This document shows, piece by piece, positions 24,373-38,844 of a stretch of DNA of 64,000 nt. The notes below the pieces were generated by a model, which saw only the letters and a list, made by a program, of their open reading frames with translations, had not been told where the DNA came from and made no database searches. Numbering within the stretch: the stretch's first letter is position 1; each line of letters opens with the position of its first letter. Source of the DNA: Pithys albifrons albifrons (lineage: Eukaryota; Chordata; Aves; Passeriformes; Thamnophilidae); NCBI RefSeq assembly GCF_047495875.1, contig NC_092458.1, positions 108,006,227 through 108,070,226 of the forward strand. The letters are read 5' to 3'. The position numbers and the translations under genes were made by a program.

Positions 24373-27300
24373 GTAAAGACACTCTTGCTTTTATTACCTT
24401 CTCACCACAAATGCCACAGACTGGATTGACCTGGGTAGCTTATCAAAGTATAAGAAAAAACAAGGTTAGCAAAACACAGTAATATTGCTTAAGATGCATT
24501 TCATAGTTTCTGAAGAAGACCAGGTTTCAAAACCTGCAGTTGATAATATGAGTTAGAATGGCTCAGTATTTTCCTTTGAAGCACATGGTTTCAATCTGAT
24601 TGCAGGTCCACAGTGATGTGCATACACTGGAGATGGTAATGCAGGACACAATGCTCTCCCACACAAAATTGCCAAAAGCAATTAAGCTATTTATACAGTT
24701 GATAATGCCAGTTTACCAGAGATTTGGACTAGCATTGCATTTTAAAATAATTCTGTATTCCTGTGGGGTTGCAAAATCAGAACTAGGAAAGCACAGAAGA
24801 GCTTAGTTGACCAGTAAATAGTCTTTGAAGAAAATTCCAAACTCAAATTTTGGTATTTATAAAGATACTTTTTTCATTTGTTTTTTTAGAGGGTATTAAA
24901 CAGCTTCTCATCCTGTAAGCCAGGGCATCATTTCAGCTTTTGGTGATGCTGAATGAATCAAAAATTTAAAGGTTTCCGTGTGAAAGAGCCTCTAGACCTG
25001 ACAGGCAAGGCAAGAAGTTGTTAGGAACATTCCCTCCGTAGTTAAGGTCCAGGGCAAGAACAGAGTAATAACCAAACCTAGAGCTGGATCCATCCTGCTG
25101 CAGCTGGACAAGAAGCAAAGCCACAAAATCCTGCTGTGGTACATCCTGTAGTCATAGTTTGGTAGCAATTAGTAAGAAGGTTCTGAGCAAACAAAGGAAA
25201 ATCAGTAAGCCCACACTGCTAAAGAGAACACATACACACTGACAAAAGAGAAACTGTGTTAATGTTCCCTCCTGCTACACCTCTTTGATATCCTTGCTAT
25301 ACAATGCCAAAATTTCCAAACAAGACTGTTTGCAATTCCAGTAAGTCTTTTTAATAGAAATCCTAAGGTGCTTTCTAAAGCAGATGCTCCTATTTTTTTC
25401 ACCTTCTGGCTGATATTGCAATCTCTGTTTACATGTATGTCCAATTTAACATTTTTTGTGTCCACTCTAAGAAAAACCCAACATGTGATGGGATTCACAA
25501 AGGGCAAAGAAAAGTTCCTGCTAGACAAGATCTGAACAAATTCTGCTAGACAAGTGACTGAATATTTGTTGCTTTCTAGCATTACAAGACTGTAAAGGCT
25601 TCCACTGCACTTACTTTTCTGTAGATTAATGAAAACACAACTTCTAAAGACAGAACTCCTATATCTTGGGAGGAAAAAATAAAAAAAAAAGGAAAAACAG
25701 AGGAAGGATCTCTATCAAATTATTATGTTCTTTGCAGCCAATGTATTGAAGTTGTGCCTTTATACAGATGTGCAAGAGACGTGACATATTTCCTTCATCA
25801 GTTTAAGTACTACTAATCTCTGGTAATACTCCCTGTGGATAATGAGCAGATTGCAGTCCTAAACTACAAAGCCCTAAGAAATCCTTAAGAAAATAATTTG
25901 TTAAAAAGCATTGAACTTCAGGAATGAAAACTGAAATGTTCATGTAATATCATACCCTGCCAAGGTATGAAACATATTATGCTTGTCTTGGTATGTAAAA
26001 TAATACATACCAATTACAATATTCTGATTTTTTTTCAGGACATAGTCATAGCAATCAACGTGCAAAATACAGTCTAAAATTATTTGGCAAATAGTGAACA
26101 AAATGAACAATTAAAGAAAGGAGATATTTTTATTCTATGTAATTGTGCTAGACCACTAAAAGAAAATTGTATTTAAAATACCCTATCACAGTATCTTCCT
26201 ATCGAAAATTTCCCTTCTATCTGGATATTCCCTTCCTACCTTCCTTTTTGCTGTACAAGAATAGTATGGAGGAAGCAGGTGCTCAGGTTATGCAGTTTGC
26301 CAAGATGTGCCCATTTCCTGGTTGCCAGCTGGCCCTGGAGCTCTGTCTTGGTGCATTGGGTTCCCTGTATAGATGTGTCCAGATTAGTCCTGGTCCACTC
26401 CAAACAGAAAGGAGCTGACTTGGCTTTGCTTTCCACCAGCACAGCAGTTGTATTCCACGCCTGGGCTCCAGGCAGCAGCTCATGTGTTGGTGGGTACATG
26501 CCCAGTGCACTGTAAACCTTTATCCAGGATGTTTCCAGGAAGCAGTGTTATCTACTGGACAATGCAATCAGTCTAAGCATACACAATAAATGCAATAAAT
26601 CCAGCGACTCTGGGAAACATCAGATTCGCTGTGCATGTTCAAATTGGCTTCACTGATCACAGGCAAAACCAAGGATCATATGTTAAGTCCACAGCTGCCT
26701 TCTAGTATGACTCAGAGGTTTGAGGAACATGGGAATAGTGCAAATTTTGATGAAAAATATGCTAAAAATAGCGTAATACTTAGAAGCAATTCATGTGTCC
26801 AAACTTAACTGTTTTGAACATATTTGAAAATGGTCTTTGCAATAAAAATAAAGACAGCTAAGAGACTCAGAGAATATAATTAGGTGACTGCTAAGCCTAG
26901 AGCTGGTGCTGATTCTGGAGAGGAATGTATATTAATTAGCTGATTATTCATTTCTCTACTCATTTCCCAAATAGCAACCCTCCAAACCCTTTTCACAGCA
27001 TGAATGTGGCCTTGGTAAATACACTATGTAGGAAAAGGAGGTGTTTCATGCTAGTTCTCAAACCAGTCCATGAACCAGCCACTTGTTACTTTTGGCTTCA
27101 CAAGTTTTTGTCTAATACCTGAAGTAAACTTCTGCATGCGACTTGTGACAGCTCTCTGGCTCCCTGTACAGTAAATTTAGCTTGAGGCATTGCCTCTGGA
27201 AAAAGTGAGTCAGTGTGGTGGGAACTGCTGGCCTGAGGGGAACAGCATGGAAGCTTAGCCTAAAAGATTACACCTTTCCTGAGTTTAAAAACAGTAAAAT

Positions 27301-30300
27301 GAAATGGGCAAGAAGCTTGGAAAGAAGTAGGGGAAGAAAATAACAGTTTCCCATGGGCAGAATATATCCACTTGGCTGGGTACCCATTCAATAACCTTTG
27401 CTGAGAGACAGCTGTGAATAATACATGTAGAACTTTCACCAAACAAGTGATTTTTTCTTTATTTTCCCCCAAGCTTGTCTGCTTGAAACCTTGTTTTCAC
27501 CTTTTAGGCACTACTAACTGTATTCTGGTAGTGTCCATGCAGCTTTCATTGCTTTTGTTCCCAAGTCATGACTCTTCTACTAGCAGAAAATTGCCAAACT
27601 TTCCTAGTAAAATACCATAAAACAAACTGAGCATATAAGCAGTGCTACCCAAAATTGTCGCTGGGTTTTAATAGTTACAATGATGCACTACATTTTGTTA
27701 GTCTTTTCTTTCAAGCGCTATTGCTAGTTTTTGCCTTTATGAGGCTCCAAGGTGTAATCTTGGAGGAAAGCAAGAAAAAAGGGTCTGTGGTGGAGTCTGA
27801 GTTGTCCTGTAAAGGCAGTTAATAACATCAGTCTTAATGCTCACAAAAAGAAGCAGCATGGGACTTGATTATTATGAATGCATTATTCTAAAGGCCAATT
27901 TCAGAAGTGCAAGTGATCCAAATTAGGTTGCTTTGCCTGTGTTTGGGCTCATAGCCTTTGGCTGAACAGAATTAAAGCAAGATGCAAAACAGAAGCAGTT
28001 TAATTCCAATTTGTAAGAAAGCTTTGTTTGTAAATACATAACATGGAGCCAGAAATTAAATAAAGTAGGAATTACTCTTTAAGATAACCTTTATCATTTT
28101 GTCATGCTACTGCACTGTTCTGAGATAAGTTTTCAAGTTGTTTTAACTGTTTCACACTCTTTTTTTTTTTCCTTTGGACTTAAAATGATATGTTTGAAGA
28201 GCATGTACAAAGGTATATGTTGTATATTGATTCTAAAGCTCAGCGAAATCAATGAAAGCCTTAGTATATCAACTTCAAGAGGCTGCCATCAAACAGTGGA
28301 AAAAGATATATTTAGAAGAGCCTCAAAAGAATATAAAGCATAACTAAGAAGAGTACAAAAACGTCTTTAAAAGATATGTCATTTTGGACATATTAAAGAT
28401 TGTTCTGGATTAATCTTTGATTTTAACTTTGGTACCTGAACCTTTTTTCAGCTAATAAGGTCCAGTGGGATGAAGAGGTACTTTTGTCTGATGCTTGAAG
28501 AAGTATTTGTGTTTGATGTTCTGTAGATATTGTTAGGTTGAACAAGAAGTGGTAGTTTCAGAAAGAGTATTCTATGATAACATGGCATTAGAGGAAAAAA
28601 ACATGAAAATCCCTTAATGAAGACACTGTGCCCCTTTTTACTTCCTTGAGCTCTGCCTATGTGGAAGGCCTTAACAGAGTCTTGTCCACTGTATCCTGGA
28701 AATTAGTCCCAGAAGCTTTGCCCAGTCACATGGAAAAACCTACCCAAACCAGGTATACATTCACAGTTCAAGACAGAGAAATCAGCAGTGTGTGTTTTGT
28801 CCTTCAGGTGAAAGCTCCTCCTGGTTTTCTTCAAATCCTTTTATTTTCTGTTTGCAATCTACTTAAGGCAATTTGCAAAAAGCCAGTTTGGCTTTGCAAT
28901 ATTGGTTATCCACAGATACTGAGAAGTTGTAATAGGATAATGATGCTGCTGTGAAAAGGGGTGTGATTTAGTCTCCAAGGTCTGTGTGCAATGGTTAGTA
29001 AAACCTGACGTTAACGTGGTTGTAGATGTATATAAGAGGAGAAAACTACTAGCAATCGATAAAAGTAATTCTACTGCGTTTCACCTTGGGTGCTGCTTTC
29101 AGAGTACAAGTTTGCAATGCCTACACAAGTGCTTATTTCTCAAATAAAAAATGGAAAAGTGCCTAAAAAGAGGTGGTAGGAGAATGTCTTTAAATGTAAA
29201 GCCATCTGCTTTTGAAATATTTGGCCAACACAGGTAAATTTAGTGAGATCATAACATCCTGTCTTCTCCCACATCATCTTTTTTGGCAGAGAGCTTTACT
29301 TCATCCAAATCACATTGCATTTAATTAAATATGTGTGCTATTGACAGCATTCTGAAGTGAAACTTACTCCCAACCATCTAATGTTTCTTTTCTTTTTTTC
29401 CTATTTGCATCAGAACACTAAAGGGAAAAAAGATTTTATTTTTAACTATTGTCTATTAAATCCCTACCCAAAACCTTTTAATTTGTGTTTTAATACTCGT
29501 TCTAGAACACAAAAACATTTTTAGCAAAGAATGTCTTCTCTCCAACAAAGACAGAGAGAACAATTCTAAATCAGATTGAGGCTTTGCATTATGGAGACCA
29601 TCAAATCCTTCACTCTAGCAGTTGCCTCAGCAGAGGAAATATATTAAGGTAGTTAGGATCATTTTAATTAGATTGAGGCCCCATGTATGGCTGTCTAACT
29701 TTTTGAGGAACAGAGAAAGGGCAATAAAACATCTGAAGGTCATCAGAGTCCCTCTAATAGACTGTGATACTCAGGCCAATTGTTAAATATGAGAAAAATT
29801 GAGTTCTGAGGTTAAATTGTGTCAGCACCCAAAGCAAGGAAAGCATTTTCCTGTTTCTGGTTAGGATTTGTAGGTTTCCTTGCAGTGTGTATTTGAGCTC
29901 TGCATCAGATTGTAAGTGTGTGTCCAGATTGCATTAAGAATCCCCTTTTGTAACTGCAAGCAGAGTTTATTCTGAAGTTATAAAGGTCACCCTAGTAATA
30001 GCATGACTTGGTGACATGACATATAACCATGACCTACTTTATAGTTCTCTTCAAAGATTTTTAATATTCATCAGAGAAAGTCTGGGAAGTAGGTACTTTA
30101 TTTACTCTGTGAAAGCTTATAAAATAGCTATATTAAATTTTATATACATCTATGATTTTAATTTATCACACTTTTTTCTTGTTTCTCAAATATATTGTGT
30201 TCTGGATGCTGTTGACAGAATAACAGTGTTTAATTATACCACAAGGCTTAATTTATGAGCACACCATTTCAGAAGAAAAAAATTGAAAAATATTTTTTTG

Positions 30301-33300
30301 TCAAGATCAGCTCTAAAACTAAATTTGACCTGGCTGTGTGAAGAAACCTTCTTTATTTAGCATGCTTGGGCAAGCAGCACTCTGTCTCCTGAGAGATTAA
30401 CATTGTAAGCAAGTTATGCAGGTGACTCAAATCCAGTTAATCTCATATAAAGAATGTTAATTGCATTGGCAATGGCATTCACTCTGATCACTTTATAGCT
30501 GTATAATTAGCTATTGGACACATTCAAGGGGTTTTCTGAGAGATACAAATACAGGAAACAACATGAGAGATAACTTGTTCTTTCCTGATTCATGCTGTGC
30601 AAAATGCAGAGATGATGCAGAAATGGAATGAGCAGTTACTGGTATTTGAATGTCCTTGCTATGGGATCTGTCCTTACATAACTATTTGTTTTCTAGCAAC
30701 TTCTTAAATGTTTTTAAAAATACACAGTTTAAGAAGCTGATCTGAAACAAATGTGTATGTATGCTCCTAAATTGCCGTGTTGTGGAATCCAGTGATTTAC
30801 CTAATTACCTTGGGACCATTTACTTTCTGGGTTCTCAACATGTGACAGAGATTTATTTTCTCATCTCCCATATAGAAGAATTTACAGCCACAAATAGTAA
30901 TTTCATAAATATGCACACATTAATTTCTTAGCTGTTTGCATGCAGCTTTTATAAATGTGGTCTAAAATAATTTTTATATGCAGACCCAAGCCATTCTACA
31001 CACACAAAGTTATTTAACTTCAATGTGGATGAACCAGGGCCTCTCAATCACCAACTGAAATGTAGATCTGGATCTAAATTTCTTAGTGTAGGACCATCTT
31101 TGAAAAACAAATACCAAAATGAAGAATCTATTGCATATGAGCTCAGAGCAGGAGTTGGCTTGAGCAGTTCTTAGGAGAGAAGTTGTGAATAAGATCCTGT
31201 TGCAAACCTGCAGAAAGTTTCACTAAGAAATTCTCTTCCAGATTCAAACAGTTACAGATGGACCCAATGCATTGCTTAGCATTAACATTAAAAAATAATA
31301 GTTTGGAGGGTTTTTTCACCTTGTCCAGTTTTAATTAGTTTGTCAAACTGAAAAAGGTTTTATCCAAAATGTTCCATACCTGATTGGAAACCTAATTCTA
31401 ATTTATTTATTTTTAAACTTGCAGTTTTGAGGTAAAAGGGATAATTGGAGAGAACTGGGCAGGATTTGAAGGTGAGAAATGGAGAAAGCTGCTTGTCCTG
31501 AGAAATGAAGGTCCCATGCAATATTTCTGGGCTAAGAGAAGACAAATTGACTAAGGAAGCAGTAAGCAGCTGGATATGGCTTTTACACAGGGTTGAAATG
31601 CAGAATAATAAAAATTTCAATGCGTGGAAAGAGACTAGAACTGAATTTACTTGCCCAAACATTTCTGGAACCTGCAGGTCCTGGGCAAGATTAGGAATAG
31701 GACAAAAGCAATGGCTTGAGGAGAAGAATCTTTGCCTGTTAGACATGTTCTTATCTTTGTCATCTGGAAAAGTGCTGTAGATTCTTGAGCATGTCTATTC
31801 TGCTGCTGGCAAAATGTGTTTTCCCTTGCCAATAGGTCCCCCTGCTAGTATCATGGAATTCCTATGTGATGCTGTCACTGATTTACATAATTACTATCAG
31901 GTGGTTTTGTCTTATTTTCTGACTTGATATTCTGATTTATAAAAGTGGTGAACATTTTTTTGTCTGCAGCTGAATTCGATGGAAGCTGAGCTTTGAACAC
32001 ACAAAATTAATTCTTGATTCTCCTTCACCCCAGAAATGTTTGCATTTTTGTGGTTCAGGTTGGGCATAAAAATTTAGCAGATACTTTTTTCCTTGCTTTC
32101 TAAGCTTTCCATTGTGCCTCAGAGAGGAGCTATGAGAACAAGTGAGTTGCTTATGAAGCATTAAGATATGTGTAATAGAGGTCATGAGGAAATTAATAAT
32201 TCTGCCTTTGAAGTGAAGTTTGAGTAATATGACAGGAGGCCACCCACTAAACAGTATAACTAAAGCAAAATATTAAACACCTGCTCATTAAATGAATACC
32301 AACAATCTGGAGATGTTTGGGGAAAAAATGGTGTGTTATCATATAATTGCAACCAGTCCCATAAGGCATAAACAGAAAGGAAGTGATTGAAAGGCATGCA
32401 GACAGCCTTCATTCTGGCAGTGAGGTGCTGCCTGCTTGATTTTGCAACCTTATTAATGTTCTCTAGTGGTTTTTAATTTTATTGTAATTTGCGTATAATA
32501 ACCTGGATAACTAAACTATAAACTCAGCTCTGTAGTTACCAAGACAAACTGCCTGAGTCAGAATCTGGTATTGCTTGCATCTGTGTGAGTTTTGAGTAAT
32601 TTTTTTAAGTGACATCATACCCTTAACTTGCTGGGAATGAAATGTGAAACATAGTGTGTAACCAGTTTTAAATGTCTTTATGATAAATCCTGAGTGGAAA
32701 TACTGCTTCATATAAACCTAGTCTTATAATGGTTTCACTACTGTAAATAATTTATGACAATGAAATTGTGGTATGGCTGAGAGAACAGAACAAAATTTAT
32801 GCAATCCAAAGGCAACTTGGAAACTAATCCCAGTGACATCCTTTCAAATGAAATTACCGGTACTTGGAGTTTGTACCAGTATAACTGAGATCAGATTGTG
32901 GCTCTGCATCTGGATTTTAAGCAGGCCTGTACAACATTATGGTGATTAATAATATTTGTAGCCATGCAAGCTAAAATATCAAGAGTAAACAGAAGTTATT
33001 ATTCAGACCTTAATTTGGTTTTCCATGGTGAAGTCGGTGATGGGGCTCAGGGAAGCACCATCCTCTGCCCCACAGTCCACAATTGCCTACGATGTGTAAC
33101 ACAGAGTTTAAGTTTTTCTCCCAAGCATCAGGATACTGGTCATTACCAAAGGCAGGCTAACTCTATTGGCAGCTCATACATTGCAGGCAGGAGCTTTCAG
33201 ATCAGGTTTTATGTGTGCAGCAGTGCAGAGTCACAGCATCCTCAGGAAAGGGCACAGCCTCAGAGGCTGCTCTGCTGTCCAGCAGGGCAGGTGGGCAGTC

Positions 33301-33551
33301 AGTCCTGGCACAGGCTGCCTTCTGGTGGCACTCCACTCTTCCTTGAGGGCCAGATGCGACAGCCCCAGCCTCTCCAGCCTGGCAACCCTCTTCCTGGCTC
33401 TTTATTCACATCATCAGTTCCACTTGTCTGAATTTGTGGAGCTCAGCCTCCTTTCTGTTTGGTGGATGGGTAAACAAAAAGATGCTGAAAAGTCAAAAAA
33501 CGTTCATTTCAACCCACTGACTCACAGAGGAATTTTAATGTCTCTTTCAAG
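24373..33551 (+). other. ROBO2: Intron between Ig2 and Ig3 exons
   Basis: This 9179-nt phase 1 intron has donor GTAAAG and an acceptor ending TTTCAAG. Bases 25678-25696 are an A-rich run. The segment at about 26270-26520 and the one at about 33220-33430 are richer in G+C than their surroundings and are open in several frames, but show no domain or splice-flanked exon. I recognise no mobile element here with confidence. Confidence 0.9.
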
Positions 33552-33690
33552 AGCGTCCCACGTTTCTCAGGCGACCGATCAACCAAGTGGTGCTGGAGGA
33601 GGAGGCCGTGGATTTCCGATGCCAGGTGCAGGGGGACCCCACACCCACAGTCCGATGGAAGAAAGATGATGCAGATTTACCCAGAGGAAG
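33552..33690 (+). CDS. ROBO2: ROBO2 exon 5: first part of Ig3
   Basis: This 139-nt exon supplies two bases of a split Glu codon, 45 full residues, and two bases of a split Arg codon. The protein starts (E)[11 protein letters not shown] and ends DDADLPRG(R). It holds the first half of Ig3: the B-strand cysteine in DFRCQVQG and the core tryptophan in TVRWKKDD. The acceptor is TCTCTTTCAAG and the donor AAG|GTGAGC. It enters in phase 1 and leaves in phase 2. The [12 protein letters not shown] segment separates it from ROBO1, which I recall as SNLAVTVDDSAE. CpG content is higher than in the flanking intron, as expected for coding sequence. Confidence 0.96.
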
Positions 33691-34404
33691 GTGAGCGCAA
33701 CATGCACATTCCACACACTTTCAATTTTAGTTGTTGGCTAATGCTGGAATCCATCCCTACTACTTACAGTTTGTTCTTTCACATTATTTCCAAGATTTAT
33801 TACTCCTATTGCTGGTCTTTGGCACTACTAACATGTTCTAGAGCCAGCTGGGCAGGGACACCCAGTCTGGGTGAATTGTCCAGATAATGGATTCCTGCGG
33901 AAGGAAGAAACGTGATTTGTAGGTGTTGCGAGCACATGGGTATTCACTGCTTTACTGGAAACAGTAAAGATGTTTGAGGAATGTATTAGTGATAGTAGCC
34001 TTCAGAATGATGTGTTGATACCAAGAGGGAGCAAACTTGGCAGGAGAGTTGCTCTGTTGCACTAGCACAATGGATTGGAAGAACAGTGCTCTGGTGGGCT
34101 TTGCTGGCTCCTTGGTCATGTCTACTTGGAGAGACACCTTCCTCTTGAGAAAACAAAATGCCAGACTAGCATAAGCATAAAGCAAAGTTGAAAGCTGAAA
34201 CAGGCCCCTTGTGTTCAAGAAAGATTCATGTATTCTGGAACAAACAGAAAATTCCAGAGTGAGCAGGGGAAGAGAGACTGTCCTGCAAAAGAGTATTAAA
34301 TTAATTTGGCTTCTTTCCGCTAACAGAACAACATTTGGTCCTCATTTTCTGGAACTCTTTCTCTTTTTGATGCTGAATCATTGTTACATTAAAAAATGTT
34401 AACA

Positions 34405-34480
34405 CAGAAATAGGTCTGGGAACAGGAATTAAAACCCAGGTCTCAATAACCCAACAAATCCTTCTGGCCCTATGACTTTT
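34405..34480 (-). mobile_element. MIR-like SINE fragment
   Basis: The + strand run CTGGGAACAGGAATTAAAACCC, continuing AGGTCTCAATAACCCAA, resembles the reverse complement of the tRNA-derived head of MIR/CORE-type SINEs (pattern GGATTxGAACCCAGGxxTCCTGACTCCCA). It is short and highly diverged. The match is from memory of the family consensus and a chance resemblance is possible. Confidence 0.35.
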
Positions 34481-34612
34481 AATTTCAGCAGCAGACAGGA
34501 ATAGTGCCTCTTTTTTTTCCCACCCACCGTAGTTAATCTTTTCCATTAGTGGAATATACTGATGGAACAATATAGAATCTAGAAAAACCATTTCTGTGTA
34601 AGTAAGATACAC

Positions 34613-34644
34613 ATGTGTGTGTGTATATATATATATATATATAA
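34613..34644. repeat. (TG)n(TA)n dinucleotide tract
   Basis: A TG run of about six units passes directly into a TA run of about nine units. It is a simple microsatellite in intron, likely variable in length. Confidence 0.9.
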
Positions 34645-36495
34645 ATACTTTCAAATATTAATTTTCTTGCAATTTAAAACAAATTAAAAAGTGACATAGC
34701 TGTTTCGCTAATTATATTGACAGATGTGCACGCATGTAAGTCACAAAAGATTATTTTGAAGTGGAAATTTGGGTATCAGAATGGATTTTTTCTCTTCTCT
34801 TGCTAATTAACCAAATGTTGTACAGTAGTCCACATAAAATACATTGTGCTTCTGTGGTTTATTCTTGCTGTTGTGCTACTTCTGTTGTTTTAAATCATGG
34901 CTTCTTCTAGGTCTCATAAGCAGAAGTAATAGATGAAGAGCCAACAGTGTCTTTTATTAGGTTGTTTCCTTTTTAATGACTGTGTTCCTTCTTTTTGGTT
35001 TTAATCTTACTGTGAAAAACATGGTACTTTGTGCTTTGAGGTGAATTTTTCTGTTCATTCATGATGTGTTTTTGAAGAAGAAGAAATTTATCAGGAAGCA
35101 TAGAAAGAGTTTTCACTGGGCTTTAACTAAAACTTCATGAGATACATTCTGATAATAATCAACTTCAGGCTCAGAAACTACTCACAGTGTTTTGCAGTGC
35201 TTTTACACTACTTTTCAATATTTCAATAATTGTGTTTTGTCATCTTAAACCAGAAAATGAGGGTATGTCTCCATTTATGTCTGTTGCCCAGAGCATCAGA
35301 GGGCTGGGTAAGGAAGGGGCAAAGTTGCAGGACCTCACTCTGGAGACCACCTTGGGTAATACAGAACTACACGGCCCCTGCAGCAGGTTTCTAAGACCTC
35401 AGCCACATGGGTTGTGCTCATCTAGTAGAGTCCAACATCTGCACTTTAGAAGAAAATACCTCTGGTGATCAGCATTATATGTTTTATTTTTCAAAAATAT
35501 TTCATTTGTGTAGCAAAATATGTGAACAAAGTCTTTGCTCTCCAAAAAGTGGAAATTTCCAAACCATGCTGCATGATGCTTAATCAAAGAAGATTAACTT
35601 GGCACATCTAAAACAAAAGCTGTTGGGGTTTTTTGTGGGTTTTTTAATACCAGCAAAGAAATTTTCTCAGGTATAGTCTGAAGGAATAGGTGGATGAGAA
35701 AATTATAATATAGCAATTTTATAAATTAAGAAGAGAATGTCAAGGTTTTTCATCCTTGATGCAGTTGAAAGTGTGATTTTTTTTTTAATTTATTTTTTGA
35801 GGGGTTGGGGTTGAGGTAAAAGAGAAATTGTCCTACAGCTTCTAAGCACCTATACTTTAAGTATTTTAACATCTACATTGAAATATAGAGCCCTCAAGGA
35901 ATTCCCTTTGTTATTCTTCCTACATGCATAAACACTTCTTCTGAACAGATCTATGCAGCTATTTGTCTTAAAACTTTCAATATCAATTTCCTGTTTCTAC
36001 AGCTGACAACGTTCTTTGCACATCTGTCAGTTTTCATTTTTTCAATCATTTCCTTTTGGCTTCATCCCTAGATTATGACCGTTGTAGTAGCTACCTGTTT
36101 CAACAATTACTGCAAATTTTTATATGTCTGTTGTGGGTTTAACTTTCAAAATTCTCTAGCTCAGTATCAGCAAAGTGGAACAAGCTGAATTTTGGCATGC
36201 ATTTTCTTTCTGTAATTTGCTCCTGGTGAATGCCAGAATCAGTAGTAGTGGATCTGTAATCTTTCTGAAATCCTTCTCTTTTTCCACCTCACTTACTTTT
36301 AGGTTTTTTGGCGTTATATTTAAAAGCAAACAGAAAATAATCACAGTATTTTCTGGTGACAAATTTAAATAGCATTGCTGCACTGATTGGTGTGTTGAGT
36401 AACAATTGGAAAATAATTTCAGACTGTTAGAGTTTAAATTATAAACATCCCTGAGGAACAGCAAGCACCTCCAGTTGCAATTGGATTAAATTTAA

Positions 36496-36510
36496 CCCCC
36501 CCCCCCCCCC
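36496..36510. repeat. Poly-C run of 15
   Basis: Fifteen uninterrupted C residues follow TTTAA and precede AATTT. The complementary G15 can form quadruplex structures. The run is also a common site of sequencing and assembly length error. Confidence 0.95.
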
Positions 36511-38844
36511 AATTTCTAAAGAATTCATGTTAGAAAGCATCACTGTTTATAAAAAATAATTTGTCCATTTGTTTAAAAGCCCGTGTAAGTTAACCAGAAA
36601 TATGGAACAAACCATGCTTTAAAACTGAGAACAGATAATTTCTTCTGAAGGTGCAAAACTTCATTCCAAATTTTAGATGTTTTGAATTGATCTAAAAGAA
36701 CTTTGATAGTCTGTATTTTGAATTTAAAACCTTAAAGTAGTTTTTTGAGTGGAAGCTTTTAAAATGCCTGGGAAACATTGGTCTCACTAGCAGTCAAAGG
36801 AAGTTACTTGTCCAACATGCTGTAGACCTGACTTGAGATTTCAGACTGTGCCATAAATATCCTGGAGCTCTTCTGCATATGGCTGGACTGAATTAAGAAA
36901 ATTATAAATACCAGGTGGAAACAGTGTTGTGACTTATGAATGATGACCATTTTCATACATCTGTTTCATCATTAAGATAATGAATTAATTATATTGTTCT
37001 GTCTTTCAAGTTCTTCTTAGTGCTTAAACTGATCCCAGCAAATGAATAACTTGCTGTTTTAAATGTTGATACTGCACCAACAGGGTGAAACAACATACAG
37101 TGTGAAATCAGGGATGTGTAAAGCCTTTTCCCAGAAGCTATCCATTTCAAACCAGTGACCCAAGACTGAAATGAACTGTAAATCAAAGGTAGAGGCGTGT
37201 GGTGTATATTTTATTTTAATTGCTCTAAAAATTCAGCATCACACCATAGTCTCCACAGTACACAAAGGCTGGGGAATAGTTAATCAAGTGTGACTCATGT
37301 CAAACTACTGGAGGTGAACAGAATATTGTGGGGTCACCAGTCCTATGCTTTTGGCTGAAATATGAGGTTCACTATTTCATGAACAGAGTTTCTTTTCATT
37401 TTCAGTGACACAAGGAAATGGCACAAAGATTGTACTAAAGTGACTTAGACAATTGTGGCCATGCATAATGATTAAGACCTATTGGAAATGAAATAAAAAT
37501 TGTCTTTATGCATTGAAGTCTTTTCCCAGACACGTGTATGGGTATCTTTCCCTTTGATGTCTTCTTGGCAGAAATAGAGATTATACTTTCCTGCTGAGGA
37601 GCTGATGGTCTCCTGTGTGGTGGGAAACTCAATATGGCCTGGATCAACTTTTGATTCATCTACTTTTTAGTCCTGGTAACAGGAAGAAAGTGATATTATT
37701 TGAGAGCCTCCAGTATGAGAGTGGCATATCTGTGACTAGCAATTTAATAAAATTTGAATAAGATTTGCACAATGTTTCATGTCTTCAGATTTTCTAACGA
37801 AGTCGAAGAGAGCAGCTGCATGGTCTGTAATTACATAGCATGTAATAAGAACTTTTTTTTTAGGAAGTGAAGAGATTTTCAATTACAAGTCAAAATTTAT
37901 GACACACTATAATAACTGTTTAAACCTTTTATACAGAAGAAGCTAGCAGTGCCAGCTCTTTGGGAGAGTGAGGTTAGCTCAGCAAATGTATTTTTCAGTT
38001 GCCTTAAAAATGACTGAGTAGCAATCACATAGGCTTTTTTTTTTTTGCATTCCAATCCAGAACAGCTGTTTTAGCTCAGTAAATACATCTTTAATGAAAT
38101 TACAACCTGCTTTTTTAAGTTGCACTCAGAGGCACTGTCTGATTAGATAGCTATTGTACTAGAGATGAAAAGTGGTAACTGCACCAGCAGTAAGAGGTAT
38201 TTGTTTTATGCATCGCCCACACAGTGGGACTGTAGGCAGAAAAACCAAGAGTGATGCTTCAGAATGACACTAGTGTATAGTTTAACAAGGTATATTGCTA
38301 AGTGTTAAGAGATTGTAGGTTATTAAATGAAACAGAGTGGTGACACACAGCAGTGGAAATCATAAACAGCACAGTAAGTTTTCTGATTTGCTGAAGATTA
38401 GCAATATTCATTATAAATTATTTGGGAAAGAGCATTCCTAAATCATAGAGTTAAATTATCCTAAGATGTGTGTTAGCTGCAACGACACAAGTCTGTGTAG
38501 GTGTTAGTTTTGCTGTGTTTTTAAAACTGGATGCTTTGTGCCTGAAAAATGATTGGATATGCATAGTCTGGGCAGAAATATTGGCATATTTCTGATAGTA
38601 CTTACTGAAAAAGCACACCTGTAATTTCTGTGCTTTCCTCCATGGCTCCTTGTGAGCTCAAAACTCAGAGTAAAACATGAAATTTCAAAAATATCTTACT
38701 GTCTTCCAAATGTAAACCTTTAAAATGGTTTTAAAAGCAATGACAGAAAACCTTATCCTAATGAATCTCAGGGAAGCTGGATTCTTTAAGAGGACATCCA
38801 GAAAGGCCCTGAGAGCCAGTGAAGTTCTGCATTTGTTTTTCTTC

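Noticed and set aside
26236..26515. Three overlapping open frames on both strands
   Set aside because: Mirror-image open frames in a GC-richer patch are a composition effect, and none has a domain.
32964..33431. 155-residue open stretch on the + strand
   Set aside because: It lies in a GC-richer intronic segment with few stops in any frame and shows no family signature. A weak resemblance of CAGCCTCTCCAGCCTGG to CR1 was also too slight to call.
33166..33669. 167-residue open stretch on the + strand overlapping ROBO2 exon 5
   Set aside because: It reads the exon in the wrong frame and the intron upstream. The correct frame gives the conserved Ig3 sequence.
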